From contig JAVSMQ010000001.1 of assembly GCA_032027125.1 (NCBI GenBank), forward strand, positions 1,814,556 through 1,878,555: a stretch of DNA of 64,000 nucleotides. The letters are read 5' to 3'. The position numbers were made by a program, and so were the translations under genes. The notes beneath the pieces were generated by a model. It was not told where the DNA came from. It was given only the letters and a program-made list of their open reading frames with translations, and did no database searches. This stretch comes from JANJTB01 sp032027125 (GTDB taxonomy: Bacteria; Bacteroidota; Ignavibacteria; Kapaibacteriales; UBA2268). Below, one piece after another: positions 15,185 to 23,000 of this stretch (within the stretch, counting starts at the first letter, position 1; each line of letters starts with the position of its first letter).

Positions 15185-15505
15185 ATGATTGATAAATATG
15201 TTGATTCAGAGATTTTATCAATAATTGAAAAATATCTTTCAGTCCTGGAAGAAAAAGGTTTTCCAATTGAGCATGCCTATTTATTTGGCTCTTATGCTAA
15301 TGGTACACAAAACGAATGGAGTGATATTGATGTAGCTGTAATTTCAGAATATTTTCAAGGCAATCGTTTTTTAGATAAAGAGAAAATTCGTGGTCTAAAT
15401 TTTGCGATTGATACAAGGATATCTGTTTTGCCTTTAAACAAAGAATCCTTAGATAGTTTCTTTTATCAGCATGAAATTATAAAAAAAGGAATTAGAATTA
15501 TTTAA
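15185..15505 (+). CDS. MNT-type minimal nucleotidyltransferase, without HEPN partner
   Basis: A 106-residue protein with the minimal nucleotidyltransferase signature YLFGSYANGTQNEWSDIDVAV (GS plus DxD, about residues 34-54). The third acidic residue is probably the D of IDTRISV. MNT proteins usually neutralise a neighbouring HEPN RNase by AMPylating or otherwise modifying it. No HEPN gene is adjacent on either side: upstream, 10 bases away, is the NFACT gene, and downstream is a convergent RelE-type pair. It may be an orphan antitoxin or act on a HEPN toxin elsewhere (three loci in this window). Confidence 0.88.
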   Translation: MIDKYVDSEILSIIEKYLSVLEEKGFPIEHAYLFGSYANGTQNEWSDIDVAVISEYFQGNRFLDKEKIRGLNFAIDTRISVLPLNKESLDSFFYQHEIIKKGIRII

Positions 15506-15589
15506 AAATGTGACTAATACTACTTCAAAAGAAGTAAACAACTAAATAATTCAAATCTGAATCCATAAACTTGATAAAAAATTAAAAAT

Positions 15590-15784
15590 CTATGCTAATT
15601 GCAGTGTGCGTTTAATTTTTTTAACTCCTTTCAAAAGTTCAGAGTAAGATTTTTCCAATTTAATTTTATCCGATAACTCATCAAGCATAAATTCAAGGTC
15701 GAGTTTAGTTTTTTCTTCAAGATATGCTTTTCTGAAAGATAAATCCTTCATTTTTTCTTCTTTATATTCCTGAGCGTAATTCAT
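15590..15784 (-). CDS. Putative antitoxin of a RelE/HigB-type pair
   Basis: A 64-residue charged protein, mostly helical (EEKMKDLSFRKAYLEEKTKLDLEFML), with no obvious helix-turn-helix. It starts within the end of the toxin gene (ATGA overlap at 15781-15784), so toxin comes before antitoxin as in higBA. The antitoxin role is inferred from position, size and overlap. Confidence 0.7.
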   Translation of the reverse strand: MNYAQEYKEEKMKDLSFRKAYLEEKTKLDLEFMLDELSDKIKLEKSYSELLKGVKKIKRTLQLA

Positions 15785-16149
15785 TTTTTGCTCCTATAAT
15801 ATTTTTTAAATTTAATTGCCTTTTCAATTTCAGAATTCGGTGTTTTTTCAACCTTCTTTATAAACCCATGAGTAAAAATAATATTTTTGTCAGACATAAA
15901 AAAATAAAGACTCCGCGATATTTTATTTTTGAGATTCACCCTTAATTCAAATATTCCATCTCTTAAATACTTTGATAATTTTTCATTTGGGAATTGATTT
16001 ATATTTAACAATTCTACTAATTTATCCATATAAGCTATAATTTTTGCTGACTCTTTCTTATCAAGAGAGTCTAGAAATTCGTTCATTTCAATTTTGCCCA
16101 TATAATCAGCAAAATCATATTGGTAAAAATTACTATTCATATCTTTCAT
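15781..16149 (-). CDS. RelE/ParE-superfamily toxin (phage Gp49-like, HigB type)
   Basis: A 122-residue protein with the Gp49-like layout. EFLDSLDKKESAKIIAYMDKL (residues about 25-45) is followed by KYLRDGIFELRVNLKNKISRSLYFF, FTHGFIKKVEKTP and a lysine-rich end. Family members are ribosome-dependent or free mRNA interferases. The ELR...R core and the GF-KK-TP motif support the call. The overlapping downstream gene is the likely antitoxin. Confidence 0.85.
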   Translation of the reverse strand: MKDMNSNFYQYDFADYMGKIEMNEFLDSLDKKESAKIIAYMDKLVELLNINQFPNEKLSKYLRDGIFELRVNLKNKISRSLYFFMSDKNIIFTHGFIKKVEKTPNSEIEKAIKFKKYYRSKK

Positions 16150-16499
16150 ATATTTTAAAAAATAATCTTATCTTCATATAATTCAATAGTCCTAATAGAA
16201 CTTTAATAAAAAAATCTAATACTAAAAACAAAAAATACAATATTAAGTAATTAAACAATTTAGAATAAAAAATATTTCAATACTATTTATTTATTTTCAA
16301 AATTATACAGCTTCAATAATCAATGGTGTCATATTATTACTATAGTATCGAATATTTTATTTCATCAAAGATATGGATTATTAGGTTTTATGAAATGTTT
16401 TAGTTTCATAAGCATAGAAAAATCATCTGTGTAACATAATAATTGATTATTTTTGAACTTTCCAAAATCACAAAATTTGAAAACAACACCTTTAAAAAT
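16150..16499. other. AT-rich divergent intergenic region, no gene seen
   Basis: This stretch separates the toxin-antitoxin pair from the ABC-F gene. It is very AT-rich with several stop codons in all frames. It must hold both promoters, but no consensus TTTG/TAnnTTTG pair with proper spacing stands out. An in-frame TTG at 16443 could extend the ABC-F protein but does not look like a real start. Confidence 0.5.
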
Positions 16500-18446
16500 A
16501 TGTTTACATTAAATAATCTATCGGTTCATTTTGGAGGCAGACATTTATTCGATGATGTCTCTATTATGATTGGCGATAAAGATAAAATCGGTCTTATCGG
16601 TAGAAACGGAACAGGAAAATCAACCCTGCTCAAAATCATTTCAGGCATTGAAGATTCTTCAACAGGTTCGGTTATTTTTCCAAGTGATTATACAGTCGGG
16701 TATCTACCGCAGGAAATTGAATCAAATTCCGAACTTTCAGTGCTTGAAGAAACACAATCCGCTTTGAAAGAAATTCAAACCCTTGAAAACGAAGTTCTGA
16801 AGTTTACCGACGAGCTTACTTCACGTGAAGATTATGAATCTGAGGAATATCTTAAAATTATCCAAAAACTTACACACCACACCGAAAGGTTGAAAATTCT
16901 CGGGAGTGAAACTGTTCAGGGCGAAATTGAGCAGGTATTGACAGGATTAGGATTTACACGCTCTGATTTCTCACGTGCTATGAAAGAATTTAGCGGCGGA
17001 TGGCAAATGAGAGTCGAACTTGCCAAAATCCTGCTTAGTAAACCGAACTGCATTTTGCTTGATGAGCCTACTAATCACTTAGATATTGAATCCGTTCAAT
17101 GGCTGGAGTTCTTTCTGAAGAATTATTACGGTGCTATAATGCTGGTTTCCCACGACAGGCGGTTTTTGGATAATGTTACAAACCGTACTTTCGAGCTGAC
17201 AAACGGCAAAATTGTGGATATGAATTATAATTATACAGCTTTTATCGAGAAGCGGAAAGAGCAGAGAGAGCTTGAGTTGTCTGCATACAAAAATCAACAG
17301 CGGGAAATTGAGGCTACTGAAAAATTTATCGAACGTTTTCGCTCTAAAGCTACTCTTGCAACCAGAGTGCAGTCACGTATAAAAGCATTGGACAAAGTAG
17401 AGCGGATTGAACTTGAAGAAGTTGATAATTCGTCAATAAAACTGAAATTTCCCGAACCGCTCAGAGCATCAAGATTAATCTGCGAAGCAAAATCATTATC
17501 AAAAAGTTACGGCTCTCTTAATGTTCTTAAAAATATTGATTTTGCAATTGAAAGAGAAGAAAAAATTGCTTTTGTAGGAAAAAATGGTGAAGGCAAATCC
17601 ACCTTAAGCCGAATTATAGCAGGGAAGGAACCTTATGACGGGCAATTGACAATCGGAGCAAATGTCCAGATTGGATATTATGCCCAGCATCAGTCAACCC
17701 TGTTTAATCCGGACCAAAATGTGTTTGAAGTTATTGATTCGGAAGCTTCAGGCGATGCACGAGCTAAAGTCAGAAGCATATTAGGTGCCTTTATGTTCAG
17801 TGGTGATTCTGTTTACAAAAAAGTGAAAGTCCTGTCGGGAGGCGAAAAGTCCCGTCTATCGCTTGCAAGACTGATGCTTAAACCTGTCAACCTGCTGATA
17901 CTCGATGAGCCGACAAACCATCTCGATATGGCTGCAAAGGATGTTTTGAAACAGGCACTCATTGAATATCAGGGAAGTTTGATAATTGTATCTCATGACA
18001 GGGAATTTCTCGAAGGACTGACAAACAAAACTGTTGAGTTCAAAAACAATAAAATTCGTGAATTTCTTGGTGATATCAATTATTATCTCGAAAAAACACA
18101 GCTTGAGAATCTGCAGCAATTGGAAATCAAAACACAGAATGAATCAACCGTAAAAAGTGAATCGTCATCAAAATCGCAGTTAGACCGCGAGTCAAGAAAA
18201 GCACTCCAAAGAGATTTAAACAGAGCTCAGAAAGATATAACTGTAATTGAAACGGAAATTGCAGAACTTGAAGCGGAAAATTCGGACCTTGACTTAAAAT
18301 TTCTAAATGCGGAATTTTATAATGATAAGAACAAACTCAGAAAATCGCAGGAACTGCACAGCCGCAACCAGCAAAAAATTCAAAAACTTTATGATGATTG
18401 GGCAGAATTTACTGAGAAAATCGAAAATTTAACGAAAGAATTGTGA
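16500..18446 (+). CDS. ABC-F family ATPase (ribosome-associated)
   Basis: Soluble protein with two ABC domains and no membrane segments, 648 residues from the ATG at 16500 (MFTLNNLSVHFGGR). Walker A motifs are GRNGTGKST and GKNGEGKST, signature motifs SGGWQMR and SGGEKSR, and Walker B motifs LLDEPTNHLD and LILDEPTNHLD. The linker (about 240-310, RFRSKATLATRVQSRIKAL) is the P-site tRNA interaction motif, and the C-terminal coiled coil (about 555-645) matches the Uup/YdiF-like subgroup. ABC-F proteins ease ribosome stalling at difficult peptides or antibiotic-bound ribosomes. The subfamily is not certain. Confidence 0.93.
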   Translation: MFTLNNLSVHFGGRHLFDDVSIMIGDKDKIGLIGRNGTGKSTLLKIISGIEDSSTGSVIFPSDYTVGYLPQEIESNSELSVLEETQSALKEIQTLENEVLKFTDELTSREDYESEEYLKIIQKLTHHTERLKILGSETVQGEIEQVLTGLGFTRSDFSRAMKEFSGGWQMRVELAKILLSKPNCILLDEPTNHLDIESVQWLEFFLKNYYGAIMLVSHDRRFLDNVTNRTFELTNGKIVDMNYNYTAFIEKRKEQRELELSAYKNQQREIEATEKFIERFRSKATLATRVQSRIKALDKVERIELEEVDNSSIKLKFPEPLRASRLICEAKSLSKSYGSLNVLKNIDFAIEREEKIAFVGKNGEGKSTLSRIIAGKEPYDGQLTIGANVQIGYYAQHQSTLFNPDQNVFEVIDSEASGDARAKVRSILGAFMFSGDSVYKKVKVLSGGEKSRLSLARLMLKPVNLLILDEPTNHLDMAAKDVLKQALIEYQGSLIIVSHDREFLEGLTNKTVEFKNNKIREFLGDINYYLEKTQLENLQQLEIKTQNESTVKSESSSKSQLDRESRKALQRDLNRAQKDITVIETEIAELEAENSDLDLKFLNAEFYNDKNKLRKSQELHSRNQQKIQKLYDDWAEFTEKIENLTKEL

Positions 18447-18510
18447 TTATTAACCGCTAAGTCATTCGGTTAAATACTAAGGGAGTAAGGTCGCCAAGTT
18501 TTGATATTCT

Positions 18511-18774
18511 TTAAGCATAAACAGCATTAGGATTCTCTGATAAAATCGAAATTGCATAACCATAATCTATTAAAATATCAGTTGCTAATTCTGAGGCAAA
18601 AAGGGACATTTCGATTTCACGTTCTTCGTCCATATCAGCTATAATATTTATCCAAATATGATTATTATCTTCCGGAGATAATTCCAAATTCCGAAATTCT
18701 ATTTCAGGATACCGTTCTTTCACTTTTGCAAACAACATATCTACGAGTTGTTGCTGTTTGATATTGATTCTCAT
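18511..18774 (-). CDS. Small protein paired with a HEPN gene
   Basis: An 87-residue acidic protein with no recognised domain; the sequence looks alpha/beta (ATDILIDYGYAISIL near the C terminus). Its ATG overlaps the stop of the HEPN pseudogene upstream as ATGA, a layout typical of two-gene toxin-antitoxin modules. It stays open while its partner has decayed, which fits a protective antitoxin outlasting its toxin. That role is inferred from position only. Confidence 0.65.
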   Translation of the reverse strand: MRINIKQQQLVDMLFAKVKERYPEIEFRNLELSPEDNNHIWINIIADMDEEREIEMSLFASELATDILIDYGYAISILSENPNAVYA

Positions 18775-19134
18775 TTTAATACCTCAAAAATAATTTCAAC
18801 TAATTCTTTTGCATATTTCAATTGCTGTTTTGCATCCTTTTTTCCGACCCCATATTTGTAATCAGCATTAATTCGTTTATTATGTAATTCACCTAAATAA
18901 CCTTTGTAATTAGACGAAAGAATCTTCCTTCTATTAAAAAAATTATCAGAAAAATAGTATGAACGGGTATATGCTCAATTTTCGGTTCAATGCCTATAGA
19001 ATATATAGCATAAATTGCTGCATGAAAAGCAGCATAGTAAGCTCTGTTAGCTGATGCATTGAAACAATCATTATCATAAGCTAATTCTGCAATTTTTATG
19101 TTTTAAGAGATTTGTTTTTAAATATTTCTTTCAT
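18771..19134 (-). pseudogene. HEPN-domain protein (UPF0332-like), frameshifted
   Basis: Reading the minus strand from an ATG at 19134, the frame hits a stop after 12 codons. A +1-shifted frame then gives IAELAYDNDCFNASANRAYY followed by AAFHAAIYAIYSIGIEP, an unmistakable HEPN/UPF0332 segment. A second shift near 18948-18960 (in a T-rich run) restores a frame reading FNRRKILSSNYKGYLGELH and KYGVGKKDAKQQLKYAKELVEIIFEVLK to the stop at 18771. Two frameshifts mean no full product, unless they are sequencing errors close to the ambiguous block at 19235. Confidence 0.8.
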
Positions 19135-19234
19135 TTAATCATCCGGTATTTTTGTAAATTGCGAACCTATTTTAGTATGAAAATTTATTACCAAAAATCT
19201 ATTGCGGAATTTAACCGCATTCATTAACATGAGA

Positions 19235-19282
19235 NNNTNNNNTTTGNANNNNTANANNNNTCNANATNTNTATNNNNGNNGN
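19235..19282. other. Block of ambiguous bases (assembly uncertainty)
   Basis: N calls are interspersed with single called bases, unlike a fixed-length scaffold gap. This suggests overlapping, conflicting reads. The join between the HEPN pseudogene side and the propeller gene side should therefore not be trusted. The start region of the gene at 19288 is affected. Confidence 0.95.
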
Positions 19283-19287
19283 GAATT

Positions 19288-21642
19288 ATGACTTCTGATT
19301 ATTTTAGTAGCAGACATTACACTAATAATGTATTAAAAATCACTATGCTTTTTTTATTCCTAATTCCAAATCTTTTGTTAGCTGATACTTTGGATGTAAC
19401 GAGATATTACAATGTATTTTCAGGATTGACAGGTATCTACGACTCGCCGAAGCACGGTTTAATAATATCCAGTAGTGCCGGAACTTACATTGTTGACAAG
19501 GAAAGCGGCAATACAACGCCAATTCTTACAGATGATTTATATATGATTGAATCAGTAGACAAGTTTTTTGAATATGAAGGTAATTTATATCTTCATGATT
19601 ATCTAGGTTCTTTGTACAAATTCAATGGCACTAATGCAGAACTTTTTAACATTTATGTGGTTTCACATTTTGTAAAAGATACACTACTATATTTGTTGCG
19701 TGATGAGGAACCCAGAATTCAGGTTTATAGTGGTGACAAAGTTTACAGCTCAAATCTTGGGAATACTGATGATTCAAATACTTCAGCAATAAAGGAGTAT
19801 AATGGAATTGTGTATTGTTTAATGGGGCTTAATTGGTCAGGAGACCGCTTCTTTTTTAAAATGGTTGATAATTATCCGGAATATATAATAGACCCGAACA
19901 ATATTCATTTCTATGATTTCAGAAGTTTTGATGTCGTCTCTGATTTTGTAGTTATTGATGACGAAGTATGGTTTACATCATATCAGGGCTTATTTAAACT
20001 TACTAAATCAGGAATAAGCACAGAATTTGACGAAAGTATGACTCAAAATAAACTGATGCATTATTCATTTGATTTGCTTAATAATCAATTAATTGGTTTG
20101 ACAGACAACTGTTTATATTCATATAATTTAGATACTAAAGAAGAAACAATAATAAAAGAGTTCGGAAAAGTAAGTAAAAGAGCATACAAAATAAATGGAG
20201 AATATTATTATCTGATAAATCAAAACATATATAAGTTGAATGAAACAACAATGCAACTTGATTTGGTTCATGAAAGTGAAACCGTGATTAGAACCTTTAG
20301 TATTTCACAAAATGGATTATTTAAGTCTTTGCCTAACCAAATTAAATGGCATTCTGATGCAGGGACTAAAACATTTGGCGGGGATGGTCTTTATACGAAT
20401 ATTTTCTTCAGTTTTGCTTATGACCGTATAAAAGACAAGTTGGTTGCACTTGGAAAATCAGATAACAGGTATGTATTGCAGAGTTACGACGGTAAGAACT
20501 GGAGTCATAGTTTTATCCCTGATAGTATTGTTAATACATATTACAATGACCAGACAAATCTTGAGATTGATTACGATGGCAGGTATTACTTTTCTTTTAG
20601 GAAAACTTTAGCTGTATTTGATGGAGAAAAGTGGACTAAACATTCATTGCTTTTTGACCCTAACAATGAAAATGTAAATCAAAGTGAAAGTTATTCTATT
20701 GCATTGACTGACTCAACCGGTTGTGTATGGATAAATGCAAACTTATCTCAGGTTCATCCAACCAATGGGAAATGGAAACAGGAAAGTTCATTCTGGAAGT
20801 ATGATAATAATAAATTTAATCATATTGTAACATCTGATGCAGGTGTAACTTCACCTCGAATAAACAACAGTATTTGCATGACTGACGGAACAATTTATTT
20901 TGATGTATCAGACTGGTATTTTCTCAGATACAGAGACAATGATTATAAATATATTCAAGCTTCTGACGGTATTGATGAGCCGAATCCTAATAATCTTCGC
21001 AGGACAGGAAGAGGTGCAGATAATGAGTTGATTGTTACTTATGACGATGCAAACGGCTGGAGATCAGGTTACGGTCAATATAAATTGTATAGCGGAGCAT
21101 CTGTTCTCATGCCGGATAACAAATGGGACCATACAAAATACAAAGAAATCGCCCTTAAATACTTAAAGAATATCCACAAGACCAGTGTAATAACAGATAA
21201 GTACAACAAAACCTGGTTATATAATAATAAACAATGGCTCAGAATGAACGGTAATAATTCATTCAGTTTATTTTATCCAAGTATTAGTTACACTGAATTT
21301 AGTTCTGTTGATAACAATGTTATTCAATATAAAGGTGACCTTTGGTTTGTGTCTAGTGGTAGGGGTTTGTTTAAAGTTGAAATTCCGGACCCCGCAACAA
21401 CGGTAGAGGATTTACCTATTTTTAGTGATAAAATAATATTGAGTATATATGATAATTCAAATATCATACAACTTATGGATAAATTCCCAAAATTCACAAT
21501 TTGCAGCATTGACGGAAATCCTGTTATAAACGGTGTTAGTACTAATTTGGTTGATATTAGTAGTCTTCCGAGCGGCGGATACTTCATTGTTGTAGAGAAA
21601 GGCAATACTTATATCTTTGAAAAATTTATGATTGTGAGATAA
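19288..21642 (+). CDS. Secreted beta-propeller-like protein with C-terminal sorting-type tail
   Basis: 784 residues. An N-terminal signal peptide (hydrophobic MLFLFLIPNLLLA, about residues 20-33, cut before DTLDV) is followed by many short WD/kelch-like repeats rich in W, Y, D and G (W-F-T-S-Y-Q-G-L-F-K, W-F-V-S-S-G-R-G-L-F-K), like two-component regulator propellers. The last 75 residues form a beta domain ending DISSLPSGGYFIVVE and KFMIVR, the pattern of type IX secretion C-terminal domains. It would be exported across the outer membrane in a Bacteroidota cell. The target is unknown. The ATG at 19288 is close to ambiguous bases, so the start is not certain. Confidence 0.75.
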   Translation: MTSDYFSSRHYTNNVLKITMLFLFLIPNLLLADTLDVTRYYNVFSGLTGIYDSPKHGLIISSSAGTYIVDKESGNTTPILTDDLYMIESVDKFFEYEGNLYLHDYLGSLYKFNGTNAELFNIYVVSHFVKDTLLYLLRDEEPRIQVYSGDKVYSSNLGNTDDSNTSAIKEYNGIVYCLMGLNWSGDRFFFKMVDNYPEYIIDPNNIHFYDFRSFDVVSDFVVIDDEVWFTSYQGLFKLTKSGISTEFDESMTQNKLMHYSFDLLNNQLIGLTDNCLYSYNLDTKEETIIKEFGKVSKRAYKINGEYYYLINQNIYKLNETTMQLDLVHESETVIRTFSISQNGLFKSLPNQIKWHSDAGTKTFGGDGLYTNIFFSFAYDRIKDKLVALGKSDNRYVLQSYDGKNWSHSFIPDSIVNTYYNDQTNLEIDYDGRYYFSFRKTLAVFDGEKWTKHSLLFDPNNENVNQSESYSIALTDSTGCVWINANLSQVHPTNGKWKQESSFWKYDNNKFNHIVTSDAGVTSPRINNSICMTDGTIYFDVSDWYFLRYRDNDYKYIQASDGIDEPNPNNLRRTGRGADNELIVTYDDANGWRSGYGQYKLYSGASVLMPDNKWDHTKYKEIALKYLKNIHKTSVITDKYNKTWLYNNKQWLRMNGNNSFSLFYPSISYTEFSSVDNNVIQYKGDLWFVSSGRGLFKVEIPDPATTVEDLPIFSDKIILSIYDNSNIIQLMDKFPKFTICSIDGNPVINGVSTNLVDISSLPSGGYFIVVEKGNTYIFEKFMIVR

Positions 21643-21814
21643 TTAATAAAATCAACTTTTTAAAATTAATCAAATATTTAATTTGTTTATAAATGTATTA
21701 ACAATGGGTTTGATAACAATCATTCCATTATCCTATAATTTATTTTGATTTGTGTTTTTCGTCGGGCGGTGCTTTTTCTACTTTCAGGTCACTCATGTGG
21801 ATTTGGAAGATATT

Positions 21815-21970
21815 TATCTCGTAGAGATTGAATTATGGTAACATGCGCGATGCCTATTTGATTATTATCTCGTAGAGATTATATTATTTTTCCATAATTC
21901 AACCACTACGAGGTAGTGATGTTTATCGGGATTTGTTCTTGTTACCATAATTCAACTCCTAACGGAGTTA
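21815..21970. repeat. Cluster of REP-like hairpins with a shared TGAATTATGG tail
   Basis: Four units. ATCTCGTAGAGAT at 21816-21828 is followed by TGAATTATGGTAAC. A second ATCTCGTAGAGAT (about 21867-21880) has a diverged tail. In the opposite orientation, CACTACCTCGTAGTG is followed by GTTGAATTATGG (about 21890-21920) and ACTCCGTTAGGAGT by TGAATTATGGTAAC (about 21940-21970). The loop-stem sequences vary while the tail is conserved, as in REP elements moved by RAYT-type Y1 transposases. No such transposase is in the window. Confidence 0.7.
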
Positions 21971-21983
21971 ACAGACTGATTTA

Positions 21984-22029
21984 TTCCCCTCCTTTTTTCA
22001 AGGAGGGGTGTCCGAAGGACGGGGTGGTT
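21984..22029. repeat. GC-rich REP-like repeat, same family as the DUF559 cassette ends
   Basis: TTCCCCTCC, a short loop, GGAGGGGTGTCC then GAAGGACGGGGTGGTT. It matches the cassette ends at 7527-7572 and 8161-8206 along nearly its whole length. Here it stands alone, in an intergenic position after the propeller gene, with no endonuclease beside it. Confidence 0.8.
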
Positions 22030-22036
22030 ATTGATA

Positions 22037-22063
22037 TTCTACAAACAGGGCACTCCTACAGAG
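22037..22063 (-). repeat. 27-bp dispersed repeat (copy 1)
   Basis: Read on the minus strand it is CTCTGTAGGAGTGCCC followed by TGTTTGTAGAA. A second copy with a few changes is at 43752-43778. Both are intergenic. Low-complexity AAACT-rich sequence follows to 22134, where the DUF4249 gene ends. Confidence 0.7.
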
Positions 22064-22134
22064 CTTCGCAAATTGACAATTAATAATTGACAATTAAAAA
22101 ACTAAAAACTCAAAACTAAGAACTCAAAACTAAA

Positions 22135-22992
22135 TCATGGTTGATTCTTCAATAAGAAGAAATTATATTGAATTACAGATGCCGAGCCGAAATATCCGAT
22201 TGCGCCGTCAACACTTGTCAATAGTGGGTCTGCTTCGCCTTTGGTTTGTGCCTGCAGAAACCATCTCAAAAAATTAAAGTCCGGCACATATATCTTGATT
22301 TGGTGTTTGCCAAACCAACGGAAAGCAGTCCATAAAACCGGTGTCTTATTACTTGGAATCGGAAATATTGAAATCGGGTCACGGTATGCTCTTTCCCCTC
22401 CGCCAAAAGGACGGTATATTCTTCGGTTGAGTTCATCTTTGGGGGGATTCAGATAAATTCCGTAATTCAATGTATCCATATTTTTAATTGAAATCATATA
22501 ATAAGGAAAGCCCGCTACTGACTGCCATGAAATACTGTCACCCTGTGGTATATTTAAAGTATCAAGCGGGTATTGAACTAACTCATCAGGCAGATAAATC
22601 CACGAAGTTGCCGGAGGTGTCGTTGTCTTGCCTGTAATAAATTTTCCGTTATTTAAAGTAATTTCGATTTTATATTCGATACCGGATTTTACAATATAGG
22701 TTGTATCGGCAGAGAAATATCCTATGCTGCCGAATTCTTTCGGTCTGAATTTAAGGTCGAACTCCTTTCCGTCGCCGATTATTTTTACGTTTGCATCCTT
22801 TACCATCGAAGAATCATAATTAAATATTCCCGAAACAGGCTGCGAACGCATCACGGTAATATTATTTATCGGTTCGCCGACAACCAGTAATGCTTCAACT
22901 ATAAAATCTTCTTTATAATCCGACAGTGATGAATCTTCACAGGATATAACAAATATACTTATGAACACAATTAAAATTAAATTTTTTATCAT
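22135..22992 (-). CDS. DUF4249 domain lipoprotein, partner of a TonB-dependent receptor
   Basis: 285 residues starting at the ATG at 22992, which has an AGGAGT ribosome site seven bases upstream; a longer frame reads back into the receptor gene. A lipoprotein signal ends in the lipobox VISC (Cys about 18). DUF4249 follows, with beta-rich segments and the TTTPPA motif. DUF4249 proteins are surface or periplasmic lipoproteins encoded with TonB-dependent receptors, by analogy with SusD-type capture proteins. The receptor gene ends 8 bases upstream. Confidence 0.85.
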   Translation of the reverse strand: MIKNLILIVFISIFVISCEDSSLSDYKEDFIVEALLVVGEPINNITVMRSQPVSGIFNYDSSMVKDANVKIIGDGKEFDLKFRPKEFGSIGYFSADTTYIVKSGIEYKIEITLNNGKFITGKTTTPPATSWIYLPDELVQYPLDTLNIPQGDSISWQSVAGFPYYMISIKNMDTLNYGIYLNPPKDELNRRIYRPFGGGERAYRDPISIFPIPSNKTPVLWTAFRWFGKHQIKIYVPDFNFLRWFLQAQTKGEADPLLTSVDGAIGYFGSASVIQYNFFLLKNQP

Positions 22993-23000
22993 ATTAACTC

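Noticed and set aside
16443..16499. TTG start extending the ABC-F protein by 19 residues
   Set aside because: The upstream codons are AT-rich and not ABC-F-like; ATG 16500 gives the usual MFTLNNLSVHFGG start.
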